Source: Siderastrea siderea (taxonomy: Eukaryota; Cnidaria; Anthozoa; Scleractinia; Rhizangiidae). From it: DNA of 64,000 nt. Shown here one piece after another: positions 1-12,282 of this stretch. How positions within the stretch are numbered: the stretch's first letter is position 1; the number at the start of each line of letters is the position of its first letter. The DNA lies in NCBI GenBank assembly GCA_964030785.1, contig OZ034970.1:3135911-3199910 (forward strand), given 5' to 3'. Made by a program: the position numbers and the translations under genes. The notes beneath the pieces were generated by a model. The model was not told the origin of the DNA. It saw nothing but the letters and a program-made list of their open reading frames with translations, and did not search any database.

Positions 1-662
1 GCGAGACTAAAATCAAGGTGAAAGGCATTCATTTGGTCAAAGCAAATTTGACAAACTACCAATTCAGTTAATAAGCTGGATTAGAAGTCTCCGGCGTAAT
101 AAACAGCGAATGATTTTTTAAGCACACCAAAGAAAACACTTCAAACTATCTTTGATCACTTGTGTTTCCGGCCAATCAGAAAGCAAGTTTCGCAGTTCTT
201 CGTTCAACATACACTAGATGATGTTTTTCGGTGAAATGCCGCTTTTGGTTCAAGTCCGACAAAGTTTTGCTTGTGATCTAAACAGTGTTGCTACTCTTAC
301 GTTTTGCTGTTTTAGGGCTCAAAAGGTTATTTCTACAACTTGAATAAAGAAAATAAATATTCAAAATGGAAGTTTTCTTCTAAGCCGAAACTCAACATAG
401 AACAACGGCTGCTTTGACGAACCGTTTCCTGTTGCAGTAAAGCCTTGAAACAATCACCAGAAAGATCTTTGTTCGCCCTTATTTTCCACTTGTGCGTCAT
501 TGACAATTCAGCAAATGGAAAAGAAGCTTAAGCTGAGACGTTCAACTTGTCGTTGACGTCAAGGGAAAAAAAGAATGGTGGAAAAGCGAACGCTTTCAAT
601 AAGCTTTGAACCGCAGTGAATCCGGCGAAAAAAATTCAGCTTCGGCGGCGACCGAAGCAACT

Positions 663-1001
663 ATGTTTTTATACCGTAGGGGATCGTTCGTCCTTTTCGC
701 CGCTACATTTGCTACTGGTTTCGTTGTGTTTTTTCTTGTTTTTTGCTTTTACAAGATTGCACGCATGTGTCTGAGGTGTATTAAAAAAGGCGAAGAAGAC
801 GAGAATGATAACGCGAAGTCGAAAACAACTGCCGACATCGAATTAAGCAGTCTTTATGTGAGCAGAACGACAGAAAGTGGAGCGCCAATGAAGGTTTTCT
901 CGACGATGCTTCAGAGTATAACACTGAGATGGAAACGATTTCAAACGTTGGCCGAACAGAACGTGATCAAGTCCCGTGTGAAGATGAAGAATCGCCGGTG
1001 A
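663..1001 (+). CDS. putative small single-pass membrane protein, possibly frameshifted
   Basis: An open frame from the first ATG at 663 (upstream codons of this frame begin at a TTG, so the ATG is preferred) encodes 112 residues. Residues about 9-29 form a strongly hydrophobic segment rich in Phe, Ala and Val. It is followed by a Cys- and Lys-containing juxtamembrane stretch and then an acidic, Ser/Thr-rich tail, as in a one-pass plasma-membrane protein. After about 885 the tail turns basic and stops at 1001. The +1-shifted frame continues as an acidic Glu/Asp-rich tail to a stop at 1126, which matches the composition before the switch, so a one-base deletion or sequence error near 840-890 is possible. 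I do not recognise a family, see no splice sites, and would not rule out a chance open frame. Confidence 0.35.
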   Translation: MFLYRRGSFVLFAATFATGFVVFFLVFCFYKIARMCLRCIKKGEEDENDNAKSKTTADIELSSLYVSRTTESGAPMKVFSTMLQSITLRWKRFQTLAEQNVIKSRVKMKNRR

Positions 1002-1126
1002 AAGAAGACAAGGAGTGGCAAAACACGATGATGGCGATCTTTGAAAACAGCGAAACTGGGAAGGGAAATGTCGAAACCGGCTGCACGCGTGTTAACGGCG
1101 ATGGATCCATGGACACAAGATTTTAG

Positions 1127-2445
1127 CAAGCAAGGTTCCTGATCCAGTTTTTCCAGTGACATTTTAAAGAAATTATCAGCTAATCGATTGCATTACCTAT
1201 CGGGATATTCAGGGAAGGAAAAACTGAACATTTTCATGTGTTTGTTTACGATAAGCAGTTTATTCGATGAACCCATCGAGATTTCCTAACTTTGCATCCA
1301 TTTTTGTTTTGAGGCAGATGTGTAGGGAAAAATATTATCAGCTGGGCAAGTAGACAGATGACTGGTGTAGCTGACATAAAGAAAACCAGGAGACATTGTC
1401 TCGAAACACCACCAAATTCTATCATCTATCACAAAATCTGCAATGATAAGTTTGACCGTTGAATGTTTTAAAATTTTCTAGATCTCGCATCGAAAATGAA
1501 CTATGAAACTGTTTCAACACAGGTCTTTATTTTCATTTTAAATTGCGTTACCAGCATGAGGACGAATGATTTAATCAGGTGTTTAATTCTATGGGCTCTT
1601 ATACCGAAGCTAGTTCTGTTACTGTAGTTTATGTAAGGTTGAACAAAACTACGTTAAATAAATCGCTCACTTGCCAGTGTTGTAAATACTATTAACAGCT
1701 GGCATAGGACGTCCGAGATGTGCCGAAAAACACGTCGGAAAGTTTTTTTCGTCCTAAGTTTTAAGTCCTATAGAAAAAAGGTCCTAAATTATTGCTAACA
1801 TGAATCAGTAGACTGATAGGATTCCCTACGATCGCTGGGATTTACGTTCGTTATGAGCAATTTTTTAGGTGTTTGCACCGACTTAGCGCAGCTGCATGGC
1901 GATGTTTTTCGTGTTAAAGAAGGCAAAGCCATGGCTGCTGTTTGCTCAAGTTGAGTTGTCCTTGTGTCGACTTGTGTTTTAAGGTGATTCCGTTCAATTG
2001 CATTGCGCATCCTTTCTGCGCATCATTTTTGCGTTATTGGCGCCCGTACTTTCGGAATTTGGTATACTGAGCTGTTCAAAGAAATAAATGGTCGTTTTTT
2101 CCTATACGAGGACGGTGACCCCTATTTCAAATGCATAGATTTAACTACCACATATCTCGATTTTAAGACAAGTTAAAATTCTGCTTTGAGATATTTTTAT
2201 TTTAATACCGAAAAGAGCACGTCTTTAGGTACATCAGGGTATGTGCACACGGAGCAACGTCTTTAATTTATTTTATAATCTTCATTCCTGTTTAACTAAA
2301 ATAGTATACAATACAAGATAATTCTTTTTTGTTAAACTGCTTCAATATTTCAATGTAAGCAATGACGTTATAAAGAAATTATAGTTCTCATTTCTGATTG
2401 CTAGGGTTTCTCAGGGAAACCTTGCGGGTCGTATAGTGGCTATCC
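1127..2445. other. intergenic, nothing recognised
   Basis: AT-rich sequence without a convincing open frame. The only open frame of note, on the - strand at 1795-2010, is short with no family resemblance. Confidence 0.5.
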
Positions 2446-2919
2446 ATGTTGTGCGAAAACAAGCACATTGACCCCAATTTTTTTATTGCACTTTTGAAAT
2501 GTTCAAAGCATGATCACCAATTGGACCAAGTTTTAGAAAATTTTAAATTTTTTTCTATTTCGATGGAATTACCTTCTCTAACGGTTTTAAACCGAAGAGG
2601 AGACTCTATGGTTGTTTACCATTTACAAAAGCTTTCCGGAAAATCCGGTTGGAATGTAAATGGTACACGACTTTTCGGGTCGTTCCAGTGGAAAATTATT
2701 GGGAGCAACGGAACATCTGAAAAGGTAGTCCTGCTTTTCCGGACGGAATGTTCCAAACGAAAATTCGTGTTCCATTTGTTCAATCCTCATCTCTCAGGCT
2801 CTCGCACCCATTTTCTGTCCCAACACAACGACGGGAAGGAAAACGTCACTTTTGAAATGATTTCACAGTCTTTTAACTTCTTAGTGATTTTTCCGACTCG
2901 TTTAACCTGTCTAATGTAG
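2446..2919 (+). CDS. 157-residue open frame of unknown nature, possibly repeat-derived
   Basis: A continuous open frame from a genuine ATG at 2446 to a stop at 2919. No transmembrane segment, signal peptide or known motif is evident. Composition is mixed, with Ser/Phe/Asn-rich patches. The nucleotide sequence carries short self-complementary pieces around 2590-2660 (a tract reading CCATTTACAAAAGC followed by GTAAATGG), which is more typical of a repeat than of a gene. No neighbour or splice signal supports it, so it may simply be an open stretch through an interspersed repeat. Confidence 0.2.
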   Translation: MLCENKHIDPNFFIALLKCSKHDHQLDQVLENFKFFSISMELPSLTVLNRRGDSMVVYHLQKLSGKSGWNVNGTRLFGSFQWKIIGSNGTSEKVVLLFRTECSKRKFVFHLFNPHLSGSRTHFLSQHNDGKENVTFEMISQSFNFLVIFPTRLTCLM

Positions 2920-3009
2920 TCGAATTATCCAGGAGCTGAATTTGTAAGGGCGGTGTTTCAGCTCAGGAAGAAATTATTTCGAATATTAATTGGAAAATAC
3001 ACAAACAAG

Positions 3010-3225
3010 GGGGTTAGTTTCTAAAGAAACTGTGGTGCTACGTCGGTGGGGACGTGAAACACAAAATTTTGGATTTATCAACTGAGTTGATAAAGGTAGA
3101 TTGGCCACCGTAAAGAGATTGGAGATTGAAAGCTGATGTTTCGAGCGTTAGCCCTTCGTCAGAGCGAATCCTTTTTTCTTTTAATTTTTCTAAATAATTT
3201 TTTTTAACAGTCCGGGCCATAGACA
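3010..3225 (-). repeat. solo terminal-repeat fragment of a Penelope-like element with hammerhead-like motif
   Basis: This block matches, in order, the left terminal part of the Penelope-like element at 33425-34989: the run with GGGGGTTAGTTTCTAAAG, then the GTGGGGACGTGAAACACAAA stretch, then the part with GGCCACCGTAAAGAG. Read on the - strand, about 3128-3170 has the order CTGACGA, a short GC hairpin, then CGAAAC, which resembles a hammerhead ribozyme core. No coding sequence remains. The block ends near a CCGGGCCATAGAC motif that recurs inverted at about 5697-5725. Confidence 0.65.
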
Positions 3226-5109
3226 GTTTTGTCTATATGATTTCTAGCAATGTGATTGGTCGAGACAAAACCAAAACAAACTCATTTGGCCCAGAGGACT
3301 GGGACTGTTTATTTTTCTTGCCGCCTCATGACTGGCGGCCATATTGTAATATTATTTTGGCGAAGGGGAACAGTGTAAAATTATCAATAAATTACACGAA
3401 ACATATCATTTATTTATTTTCGCAGCATAAAGAACTTTCGACATCTGCTGTAATTTTTGAAATTTCCTGACATATGCATTACATTTTCGCCCTCCGCTAG
3501 GGTTACGCCGCTTACGCGAACTCGATGAAGCACTTCGGCTTCATTCGGCTGCAAACTCTGTCTCTTGGGCCGTCGATTTAAGTCGCGGGATGTATGCTCC
3601 TCCACGGACCTGCTCATTTCTTCGGAAATTTTGCTCCGTTTTGGGGCGAACAGTTCTGTCGATCCGAAGTTATTTTCGTTCAAATCCGGTTCCGCATTAC
3701 TTTAAAACATGTAAAACTTTCCGTGGTTTAAATAAACTGCATATGGGTATATATATTTGTTTTCAGCTTTGAATTATCAAGTAATCTTTGAGCATATAAT
3801 AAAACCAAATCGACTGTGTAATAATTTCAAATAATTTGGAATCCAAGTATCTGGTATAGCGTGTAAAGATTTTGTAATCTCTTTAGTTACATCACTTTGG
3901 CGAATCTTCTAGCTTACAGCAAGTTTTAAAAGTAGACAGTACTCAACTTTCCTTAAGAATTACTTTGCTTACCGGCAAGTATTTTCCACGGTATCATCTT
4001 GGACCTTTTGAGTCCACGATCTTCAACTTTTTTTATGACAATTACATTTTGTTTTCGACAAAATGGTCACTGCAATCTAATCATGGGCTTTCTGACCTTT
4101 CCACTTGCCAAAAAAAGACGCCATTGCAAACTTCATTTGTTTTCCGGCTTACTAGTGTCTTTCATTTATTGATAGTCTTAGTCGCAGTTAATAAACTAGC
4201 ATTAAATATGAGGGGGGAAATGTAAGCTGCATTCAGTTTATCGAGTCCCCGGTCAATTTGTAAATCTGGCGTAACGGTCCAGCGGATGTGATTACATAAA
4301 ATTTAGACCAAGGCCGACCGAAAATTAATGATCCTATCCACAATCCGAGCTTCTAGACATACAGAGTCCGGAATCTGGGCCAAAATTTTCAGCTGATCCG
4401 CGATCCACGGTATTTTTCACATCCGCGAATCCGCTTAATTTATCGCTAAAATCCGCAATCTGCGGGCAAAAAAAGGCCAAATCCGCCGATCCGCAAACTT
4501 ATTCACCCCCCTCAGTTACGGTGGGGGAGCATGGGTTCTCCATATACAATCCTAGGAAACAGAGGACAATAAAACTTCACTAACACAATAAATTTACGAG
4601 AGGCATCCTTGATTCTAACGAACTACTGACAAACAGACCGTCACAGGAAGGTCAAACAACAACCTCTGTCAGAATTGTAAGCAGCGCAATCAACTGCTGG
4701 AGAGCTATCTGTTGGATGCTAACAACGCCATAAGACAATGGAGGTGCAATGTTTTAATTAAACTTTCTATTTCAACGACAACCATGTATACGTAAGAAGC
4801 CGTAGCTTCTGCGTGATGAAAGAAAACTGCAACAGTCTCAGAATAATTTGGATCCTTTAGACACTTACGTCATCCGTGATAAAGAAGGTTACGTGTCATG
4901 CAGATAACCGCAAGCAAACATCCGGCTATCACCTATTTATTAATTAGAAACTCGCGTATCCTTTGAGAACTGAATCATCACTCCTTTTAGCGGCTTTTAG
5001 GAATCTTGCAATCAAACTGAGTCCAAAAACCTAATTTATTGCCTCAAAGCTAGCACACCCAAAGATTTTAAGGGCTATAAGAACGTCCAAACGTCCAAAC
5101 ACTATCACA
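3226..5109. other. intergenic with degenerate repeats
   Basis: No gene is recognised. About 4380-4500 repeats the words ATCCGC and CCGCGAATC at irregular spacing, like a decayed minisatellite or the inside of a MITE. The open frames here are short and have no family resemblance. Confidence 0.4.
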
Positions 5110-5117
5110 GCTTGAGA

Positions 5118-5435
5118 CCCGGGGGGTGTACTTCCTAGTAAATGGCTAATGGGGAGGTGCCGCTGGATGGGGTCGCATTTTCACGACTGGATTGACTATA
5201 ATGGGGTTGCATTTTCAATAGGCGCTAATAGAGTTACTAGGATGGGCTCGCACATTTGCGGAATTTCAGGGGTAAGTAAATTCCGGCAAGTAGGGATTTG
5301 GGGTATATTTGCCCAAACGTGACTAACATGGGGTCTATAAGTGGATCCAGAATAGACTATAATGGGGTAGGGTTTCGGAGAGGCCAGCGGCACATACCCA
5401 GCAAAAACTGACCCAAGTACCCCCCCCCCCCCGGG
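5118..5435. mobile_element. GC-ended MITE with 8-bp target duplication (hAT-like)
   Basis: A 318-bp element starts with CCCGGGGGGTGTACTT and ends with GTAC, a long C run and GGGG, so its ends are inverted repeats. It is flanked by the identical octamer GCTTGAGA at 5110-5117 and 5436-5443. An 8-bp duplication is the hAT-superfamily habit. The interior is low-complexity, with the motif ATGGGGT recurring, and has no coding capacity. A relative sits at 45292-45667. Confidence 0.75.
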
Positions 5436-5869
5436 GCTTGAGAGTTCCCTCCCTCTCTCTCGATTAATATTTACCGGCCAAATTTAGCTGTGTCGCAAAT
5501 TAATTAGCTGTGTTCTTTGTATCTTGATCAAAGGGACAAAGCTGTTACGACTGTACTTGGGAAAGCTCTATCTCCATGAGCTGAAAAGCAAAAACAACGA
5601 ACTTAGGAACAGAAAGTCGATAAGCAGCAGAAGTCATAACACCGAGGTTCCACGGAAAAGCGCCAAAACGCCATTTTAATGACGTCATCACATAGACAGA
5701 AATGTCTATGGCCCGGACTGTTTAAATTGTCTTCTTTGCCCTGGAAAAAAGCTTTTAATTGAACAAAGCGAATAAATTTTTCAACGTCTTGTTTAACTGA
5801 AAATTCATCGGTTCGCTTGGCTACAGGAACAAAATTTAAACCCCTACTAAGAACTGACCTTTCGGAGTA

Positions 5870-6240
5870 GGAGTAGGAAAGAGGATTTAGTCTTAAACGG
5901 GGTATCGATTTCATCAATTTTTGCCTTAAACAGGGTATCGTTACACGACTATATATATATTCGTTAATTTACAGAAACCTCACCGCAAGCCGAAATTTTA
6001 CCGGTTTGCCAATGTACAGCGTAGTGAAATATAAGAAACAGCCTCTGGTTAGATCATTTTAGCCGTAAAGAGGGTATGATGTTAGGTTAAATGTTTTAGG
6101 CAGGGTACGAAAAATCTGAATTCTGTCTTAAGCAGGGTAGCAAAATCAGAGATTTGTGTCTTAAACAGGGTCAGGTTTTAAACACCCGGGCTGCACCTCC
6201 CTACCCGAGCTTCTACTGTGCCCCCCCCCCCCCCCCTGGA
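5870..6240. repeat. degenerate minisatellite with CTTAAACAGGGT-like unit
   Basis: The phrase (t)cttaaacagggta recurs in altered form at about 5892, 5930, 6060, 6100, 6135 and 6165, spaced irregularly by 30-130 bp. The block ends in a CCCGGG and poly-C boundary near 6190-6237. It resembles the low-complexity interior of the GC-ended MITE family found elsewhere in the window. No coding content. Confidence 0.45.
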
Positions 6241-9050
6241 GCAGGACCGAGTATATCGTAGCAAACAATCTTCGTCAATTTTTTTCCTTTCACTTATACG
6301 TGGACAAGAAAAGGTAAAACAGGTCTAAAACAGAAGAAAACAAACGAAACATAAGTTACGGTCATTAGTGGCGATATTTTTATATGATATCGAGACCATC
6401 GACCATAAAGACGTCTTTACTTGTCTGCTATCCATTGTATAAAGGCATGTTTTCATCATGAACGTAGAAAACTATCAGGGGCGGGGGAGAACACTCCAAT
6501 AGCGCCTGGCACTTTTTTTGTATACCCATGTTCCAACGATAGATGACGTCACATCCGGTCCGAAAGCGTACAACTTTTCCCACGAGCGGGAAAATCAAAC
6601 TTGACGGCTACAGTTTCGTTCACTCAGTGAGTAAAATGGCCATATATTTCAATCGGCTGCAAATTTTCCTTTTATTTTCGCGAAGGTGAAGACAAATATG
6701 TACTCTTTCCTCTCATTTAATTGGTTAAACGAATAGACTTAATGAATATTTAAAAATGTGGTGTTTTTGAGCCTTGCCTTCTCTGAAAGATGTCGGTATT
6801 TCTTTCCCCCGAAGTTAAGAGAATTCTGTAAATCGCTGGAAATCATGAATTCAAGGTATGTAAAACTCCATTCAAATAGCCTATCCTGTAGAATAATAAT
6901 TCGCTTATCAAAAAATTACAAAGGAAGCGTTCTACACTAGTGGGAACCCCATTAACACTCTTCGTTTTTTGGGGAAACTGCTCAAGAAAACAAGCTGTTT
7001 TAATAAGCATACCTTCGTTCACTTATTTGACCGCACAAATAGTCAAAAGAATACCGAGTGTATGTTATTTCCCGTGGTTACCGAGACTTTGCTTCTCCTG
7101 TTTCTTTATTTATTTCGTTCCCTAATTAACACTGGAATACCTTTCCTCTGCTGTGATGAGTAAAGAACTGAAAACCCATTAAGTCTTAAGGTTGGTTTTT
7201 TTTTGGTTCTCCTCCAAATCCAACACTTACAAGGTCTTTGGGAATGGATTACTGACTACGGATAGGAATGGTGGGTCTGGAGGAGAAATTCCAATTCTTT
7301 TTTGTAAAAAAATTTCTAGACAAACCCTTTTAACTTAGATTAATTTTCAGGGCCCCATTGAACTTAATAAAATCTTGAGACCTCCATGCCCCCCCCCCCC
7401 TGCCATTTTAAGCAAAATCAGTTATATATTTTCAAGGACCCAAACGTAGAACGACCTATCCTTCTGTAGTAAAGACTTCTTACTGTTAGATTTATAACCA
7501 TTTTAAAACCATTGTGTAGTTCAAGAAAAAATTCATACCCCCATGGAAGGTCATTGGAAATTCCTAGGGGTTGGGGGTCTCAAAAGCCAAAATTTTAGAA
7601 GCAAAGTATAAAGCTTAACTGAAATTTCTTGGGGGATGGGGGGGGGGGGACGAAAAACCTTCCGCAGGGGGGAGTGTGCATATTTTCTGGAACTACACAT
7701 TTAAGATTAGTTGGGAAATCATCGTTAGTAATCAATCAATGAGCCCATGACAGACAAATAAAAAAGAGAATGAATAGTGAGTATGACAGTGGAAGTAAAT
7801 GAAAACAACTGGTTTGTTTGAAAAGAACCAATTACTCTTCAACAAGAACAATCATTGTCTTTATAACTTTAATGAAGTTGTAGTTTACAGTATTTATGAT
7901 AAGTTGTAAACAACACAATGTATAGATCATTTTACTTATCCTAGGACTGCTCTATGCATAGTTATGCAGAGCTTTCTGTCTTAACCTTTCTATAGTAAGT
8001 TATAAATATTAAAAGTCAATAATATCAGACACACATGTAGAAAAGGATTCTGAAGTCTTTCATTGTATTTTCTGGTACCATAAACCTACCTTTATATTGA
8101 CATTACTTTGTTTAGTTGTAATTGTTTACTATGGTCCATCGGTTTTAATACCAAATTTATTCTTGTTGTCAGTTAGTGTCATAAAATCAGAAAGGCCTTA
8201 ATCCTGTAAGAGATGCCTAGTTGTAAAGCCTACTGGAATTGTCCCCACAATTTGCTATTTCCTTTTTTAGGAATCCAACTTTCTCCTCCAGCTACATGTA
8301 CAAGTTCTTTGTATTTCATGACCTGTCCCTTATATAATTATCCCTGGAGGTACAGAGAACAGCCACTGCTCCCAAAGTAAAGAAGGTGCAAAGCAACAGA
8401 AATGGCAACCAACGGATGTCATTATCTTAGTCTGTACATTGCCTAACTAAAGTAACATTCACCACTGATGAACAGTCTGTGAACAGTCAACACTACACTG
8501 TTATAACTTTCATAATGAACATTGAAGATGCCATCCACCTACTCAGTCTCAACAACAAACTTTTGGTGGCTCACAAATAATATGAATATAAACAGTTCAA
8601 AGCTGCATGTTGAAAACATACTTCATGTCTTTTTGATTTGTTGAAACCTGTGAAATAAAATGGAAGAGTACACTGTAGTCATTAGTTTTAAACCTTCATT
8701 TGGGGCTGTCATTAATGGCCAGGGATATGAGTTCTGGCTACTGACTTTGGTAGAAACAAGATACATGTACATGCATGTTGACAACACAAGAAAATATCAG
8801 ATCTCTGACTACTTTTCACATTTTACCCACCTATTACCCACCTTTTACACCACCATTAGTGACAGCCCTGTTCATTTCATAATTACTAGACTTGGACGTT
8901 AATGACTATCACAGTACTGTTTGTTGTTAATAAACAAAATTAGCATTTGGCAAATATTTCTGAGCCAACAGTTTTAGGTTTACATTAATACTACTTGCCA
9001 AGATATTTTTGGACCAAAGCAAATATTGTCAAAGTAAATTTAATATATCT
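6241..9050. other. intergenic, no gene recognised
   Basis: AT-rich with poly-C/poly-G runs near 7389 and 7640. Open frames at 6758-7163 and 8660-8902 are short, lack recognisable motifs and have no supporting splice structure. Confidence 0.45.
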
Positions 9051-9054
9051 TTTA

Positions 9055-9460
9055 TAATAAAATTTCAATTATAATGCACGCTCTGATTGATTGAAACATC
9101 ATGCTTTATCAGAGTACAGATGCACGGAGTAACCCGTGATGCCATTCTGTGCGCACTGGCAATCTGAAAATCTTTCTTGTGCATGCTTGCAAGCTAGTAA
9201 TAAAATTTGTTTTCTTGCAAATTAAAGCCAAGTTCTTTACACATGTGAGCAAAGCTCTATTATAAAACAAATACAAAAAGCCAAAAACGTGCTTTGTTCT
9301 GTGATAAAGCACGCAAGGAAGTGACGAGAGCACTCAAGAAGTAGGGAGAAGCACTCGCCTGCTGCTTGTGTTCACCCAACACTTCTTTCATGCTTTAGTC
9401 ACTGCCTTGCATCTTTATCACAGAAAAAAGCACGGTTTTGCCTTTTTTATTTGTTAAATA
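9055..9460. repeat. foldback repeat, related to 41361-42139
   Basis: This region begins with a CACGCTCTGATTGATTGAAAC stretch and continues with GCTTTATCAGAGTACAG and a run on AAAGCACGCAAGGAAGTGA. The same blocks occur at 41361-42139 in two inverted copies. Here the second half (about 9380-9460) is a decayed inverted copy of the part near 9290-9340, making an asymmetric foldback. It has no coding potential; the open frames across it are translations of the repeat. Confidence 0.65.
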
Positions 9461-9934
9461 ATCTTAAACAACAGGGAGTAGTCTCCCAACAAATTATTTT
9501 TTACAAAATGTACTTCAAACCAGCAGAAAGTTCACAAAGTAATGTGCTCAATACAAATCTGAAATTAAGCTGTATATTACCAGATTGAAGAAGGCAGAAT
9601 AGCCAACAAAATTATTGTTGGCTACTCAACCTTCACTCTTTTCATCTGCTTTTTATTTAAGCAATATACCGCACATTTCTATGGTTTATTGGCTCAATAA
9701 ACCATGCGGGATGTTTGAAGAACACGTGAAGAGATTGTCACAAGCCGAAGGCGAATGATTTACAAGATTTTTGAGTGTTATTCCAGCAACCTATTGTAAG
9801 TGGTTTATTGAGCCAAAAAACCATATGATTTACGGGTATAATTATAATCAACAGGTATTGACCAATCACAGCGTGTACATTATCTTCAGTTATTGAATAA
9901 TAAAATATATCTTACGGTTAAAATTTTCCTTTGA

Positions 9935-10045
9935 TTTGAAAATTTACAAACTAATTTATTTTGTATTTTCCTTTGTCTTAGATCCATTTTCCATAATCTG
10001 AGACAAAGGAAAACAAAAACTAGACTGGTTTAAAATTTTCAAACC
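9935..10045. repeat. imperfect palindrome
   Basis: A left arm with TATTTTCCTTTGTCTTAGA is mirrored after about 10 bases by a right arm with TCTGAGACAAAGGAAAAC, and the arms extend outward to matching TTTGAAAATTT and AAATTTTCAAA ends. It would form a hairpin of roughly 45-bp arms and is a likely small foldback element. Confidence 0.6.
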
Positions 10046-10876
10046 AAAGACAATTTTTTACCAAACATATACAGGGTATGTGTAATATGTACGGATAATA
10101 CTGTATGTACCTTCAATTAATGTAAATAAATTTAAAAGCATAAACTTTGCTAAGGGTCTGTGCAGGCTTTTTTTCCTTCATGTGAAGAGACCTGACAATT
10201 ACACTTACTGTACGTTTATAGAGAAATCTGGTATAATGTTTAACATACAGCAAGTTGCAGGAACATCCAAAATAACTGCTCCCATGAGCAATTAAAAGTC
10301 CCCAAGTGTCTGTATAAGGAGACTTTTGTCATCTGATTTTATATTTCCAAGACAACAACAATGTAAAGAACAAATACCCACAGAACAAATTATGCACCAA
10401 ATTGTTTGAGTCAAGCCTTTTCAAATAAAGACCAAAGAATTCATGCAGTATCAGACACGCATTACCTGTATATAAAACTTACATGTAGTAGTATTATTAA
10501 TAAGAAGCATTGGAATCCCAAATCCTTGCATCTCATGGGGAGAAATAAATTGGGTATATAAATAACTGGGAGTGAAAAAAAAAACAGAACTAAATTACCA
10601 ATGTTTGGTTGGAGAAGGAAAATCAGTTTTGGCCAAAATAAAACACGACGAATTTTACAAGGCAATTAAAACAGACCTCTGAGGGCACTGTCAAGTGGAA
10701 GATATTTATAACATTGCAGAACATATGAAAAGTCTCCAAAAAGTCACTACACTTTATTCCCAAATATTAGCATTTATCACGGGGTAATTATTATGTCAGG
10801 GACGTGAAAAAATCAAGTGTATATTAACTAATCCTGATGGTATAAAAATCACTGCTTCTCACCAAGTTATTTCTTA

Positions 10877-11383
10877 CAGACCTGCCAACCTCCAAAACAT
10901 GCAAATCTGCAGACTTTGAAAAAAAGCCCAGAAAAACCTGGAGATTAGGACCTCAAACCTGGAGATTTCCAAAATATGTGTTAAATGAAAATAAAAATGG
11001 TAGATTTCTTGTTTCAAGTATTTTTTACCTCATTTGTGCTACCTATTACATTCTTTTGCTGGATTTTTGAAGAGTCAGTTTCTGTTTCGCTGTCAACGCG
11101 AGGCGCCAGTTTGAGTTAACTGTTCACAGCTCTAGCTTTCAGAGACCCAAGCACACCTATGTTTCACGGTAATGAGGTTGGAATTGTACTCAGGTTTCCC
11201 TCAAACATTAGACGTGATAAAATTCCCGAAAAATTGGCCATTTTTAACACAGATTTTTCAATATTTCTTCATACTACCTAAATTGTTTGGCAATTTCAAG
11301 GTTTTCTGATTCACCATGAGATTTGGAGGCCAAATCATGAGACCGTGAGTTGATAGCCCAAACCGTGAGAGTTGGCAGGTCTG
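10877..11383. mobile_element. MITE with CAGACCTGCCAAC ends and 6-bp target duplication
   Basis: A 507-bp element bounded by perfect 13-bp terminal inverted repeats (CAGACCTGCCAAC at the left, its complement at the right). It is flanked by the direct repeat TTCTTA at 10871-10876 and 11384-11389. The interior is non-coding. A 6-bp duplication with CAG-starting ends is shared with the CAGGGT elements at 12283 and 46134, so these may use one transposase type. I do not assign a superfamily. Confidence 0.75.
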
Positions 11384-11389
11384 TTCTTA

Positions 11390-12276
11390 ATTTTTTGTCA
11401 TATTACAACTTTACATAAATAATACCCAAACAACACATCCACAACACACACATTACTGATACAAGGAAAGTTCTAATATAAACTATTCCCTGTTTAACAG
11501 TATTTATCAGCGGTTGCCAAATGTCAACAGTTTAAGTTGAGCCTAGGCCACAATGAATAAATTTTGTCCACATAACCGAGGATAAGCTGAACAAAATGCC
11601 TTGCAAGGCATTTAGCCCAACCATTTCAGCTTGTAGGCAACAAAGTTTTCATCACAATTTTGCACCCCAAGGCAAATTCCTCACTGCGTGTGGTAGTCAT
11701 GAGAAACTTACTGAGCCAGATTTATCAATGAGGTTGCTCACTTGGCTTCAAAGGTTGGTGTTCAAAAAAGGATCTGGTAGTCAGATCAGTGAAGTAGTAA
11801 CTTTCTAATGCAGTAGAAAAACTTGTAGAATTATAACGGCCAAAGCCAATTCAAGCTGTCTTTCTCCAGATTTCAAAAACAGGGACAGAAGACATCTGGC
11901 AGTGACAGAAATCTAAAAAAAAACAGTCCTGTATTTCACGGCACTTATTAAATTGTTTGAAAGTTGTTAGTGCGTTGCTCATTTCAGGGTGGCACTTATT
12001 TAAAACTTCCTATTTGGGAACATGTGCACAGTACTATGTTCAATAACATAGCCCTACCAGATTCCAATAAGTAACAATGACAGCAATAACAAGCCATATT
12101 AGCATTTCAGCATTAACAATGTCAAGAAACAAATAAAAATCAATAGTGCCGCATTGTTGCTGGGATGATGCAGCACTAATACAAGGGCGGCACTCTTTCA
12201 GGTAACTACGGTAAGTAAGTGGTAATGTTGAGAAATGCCATAACGCTTTCACCCACGACTTTGCTGGTCTGACAAT
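11390..12276. other. intergenic, no gene recognised
   Basis: The open frame at 11596-11808 has no recognisable motif and no splice support. No repeat boundary is visible. Confidence 0.4.
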
Positions 12277-12282
12277 ACTAGA

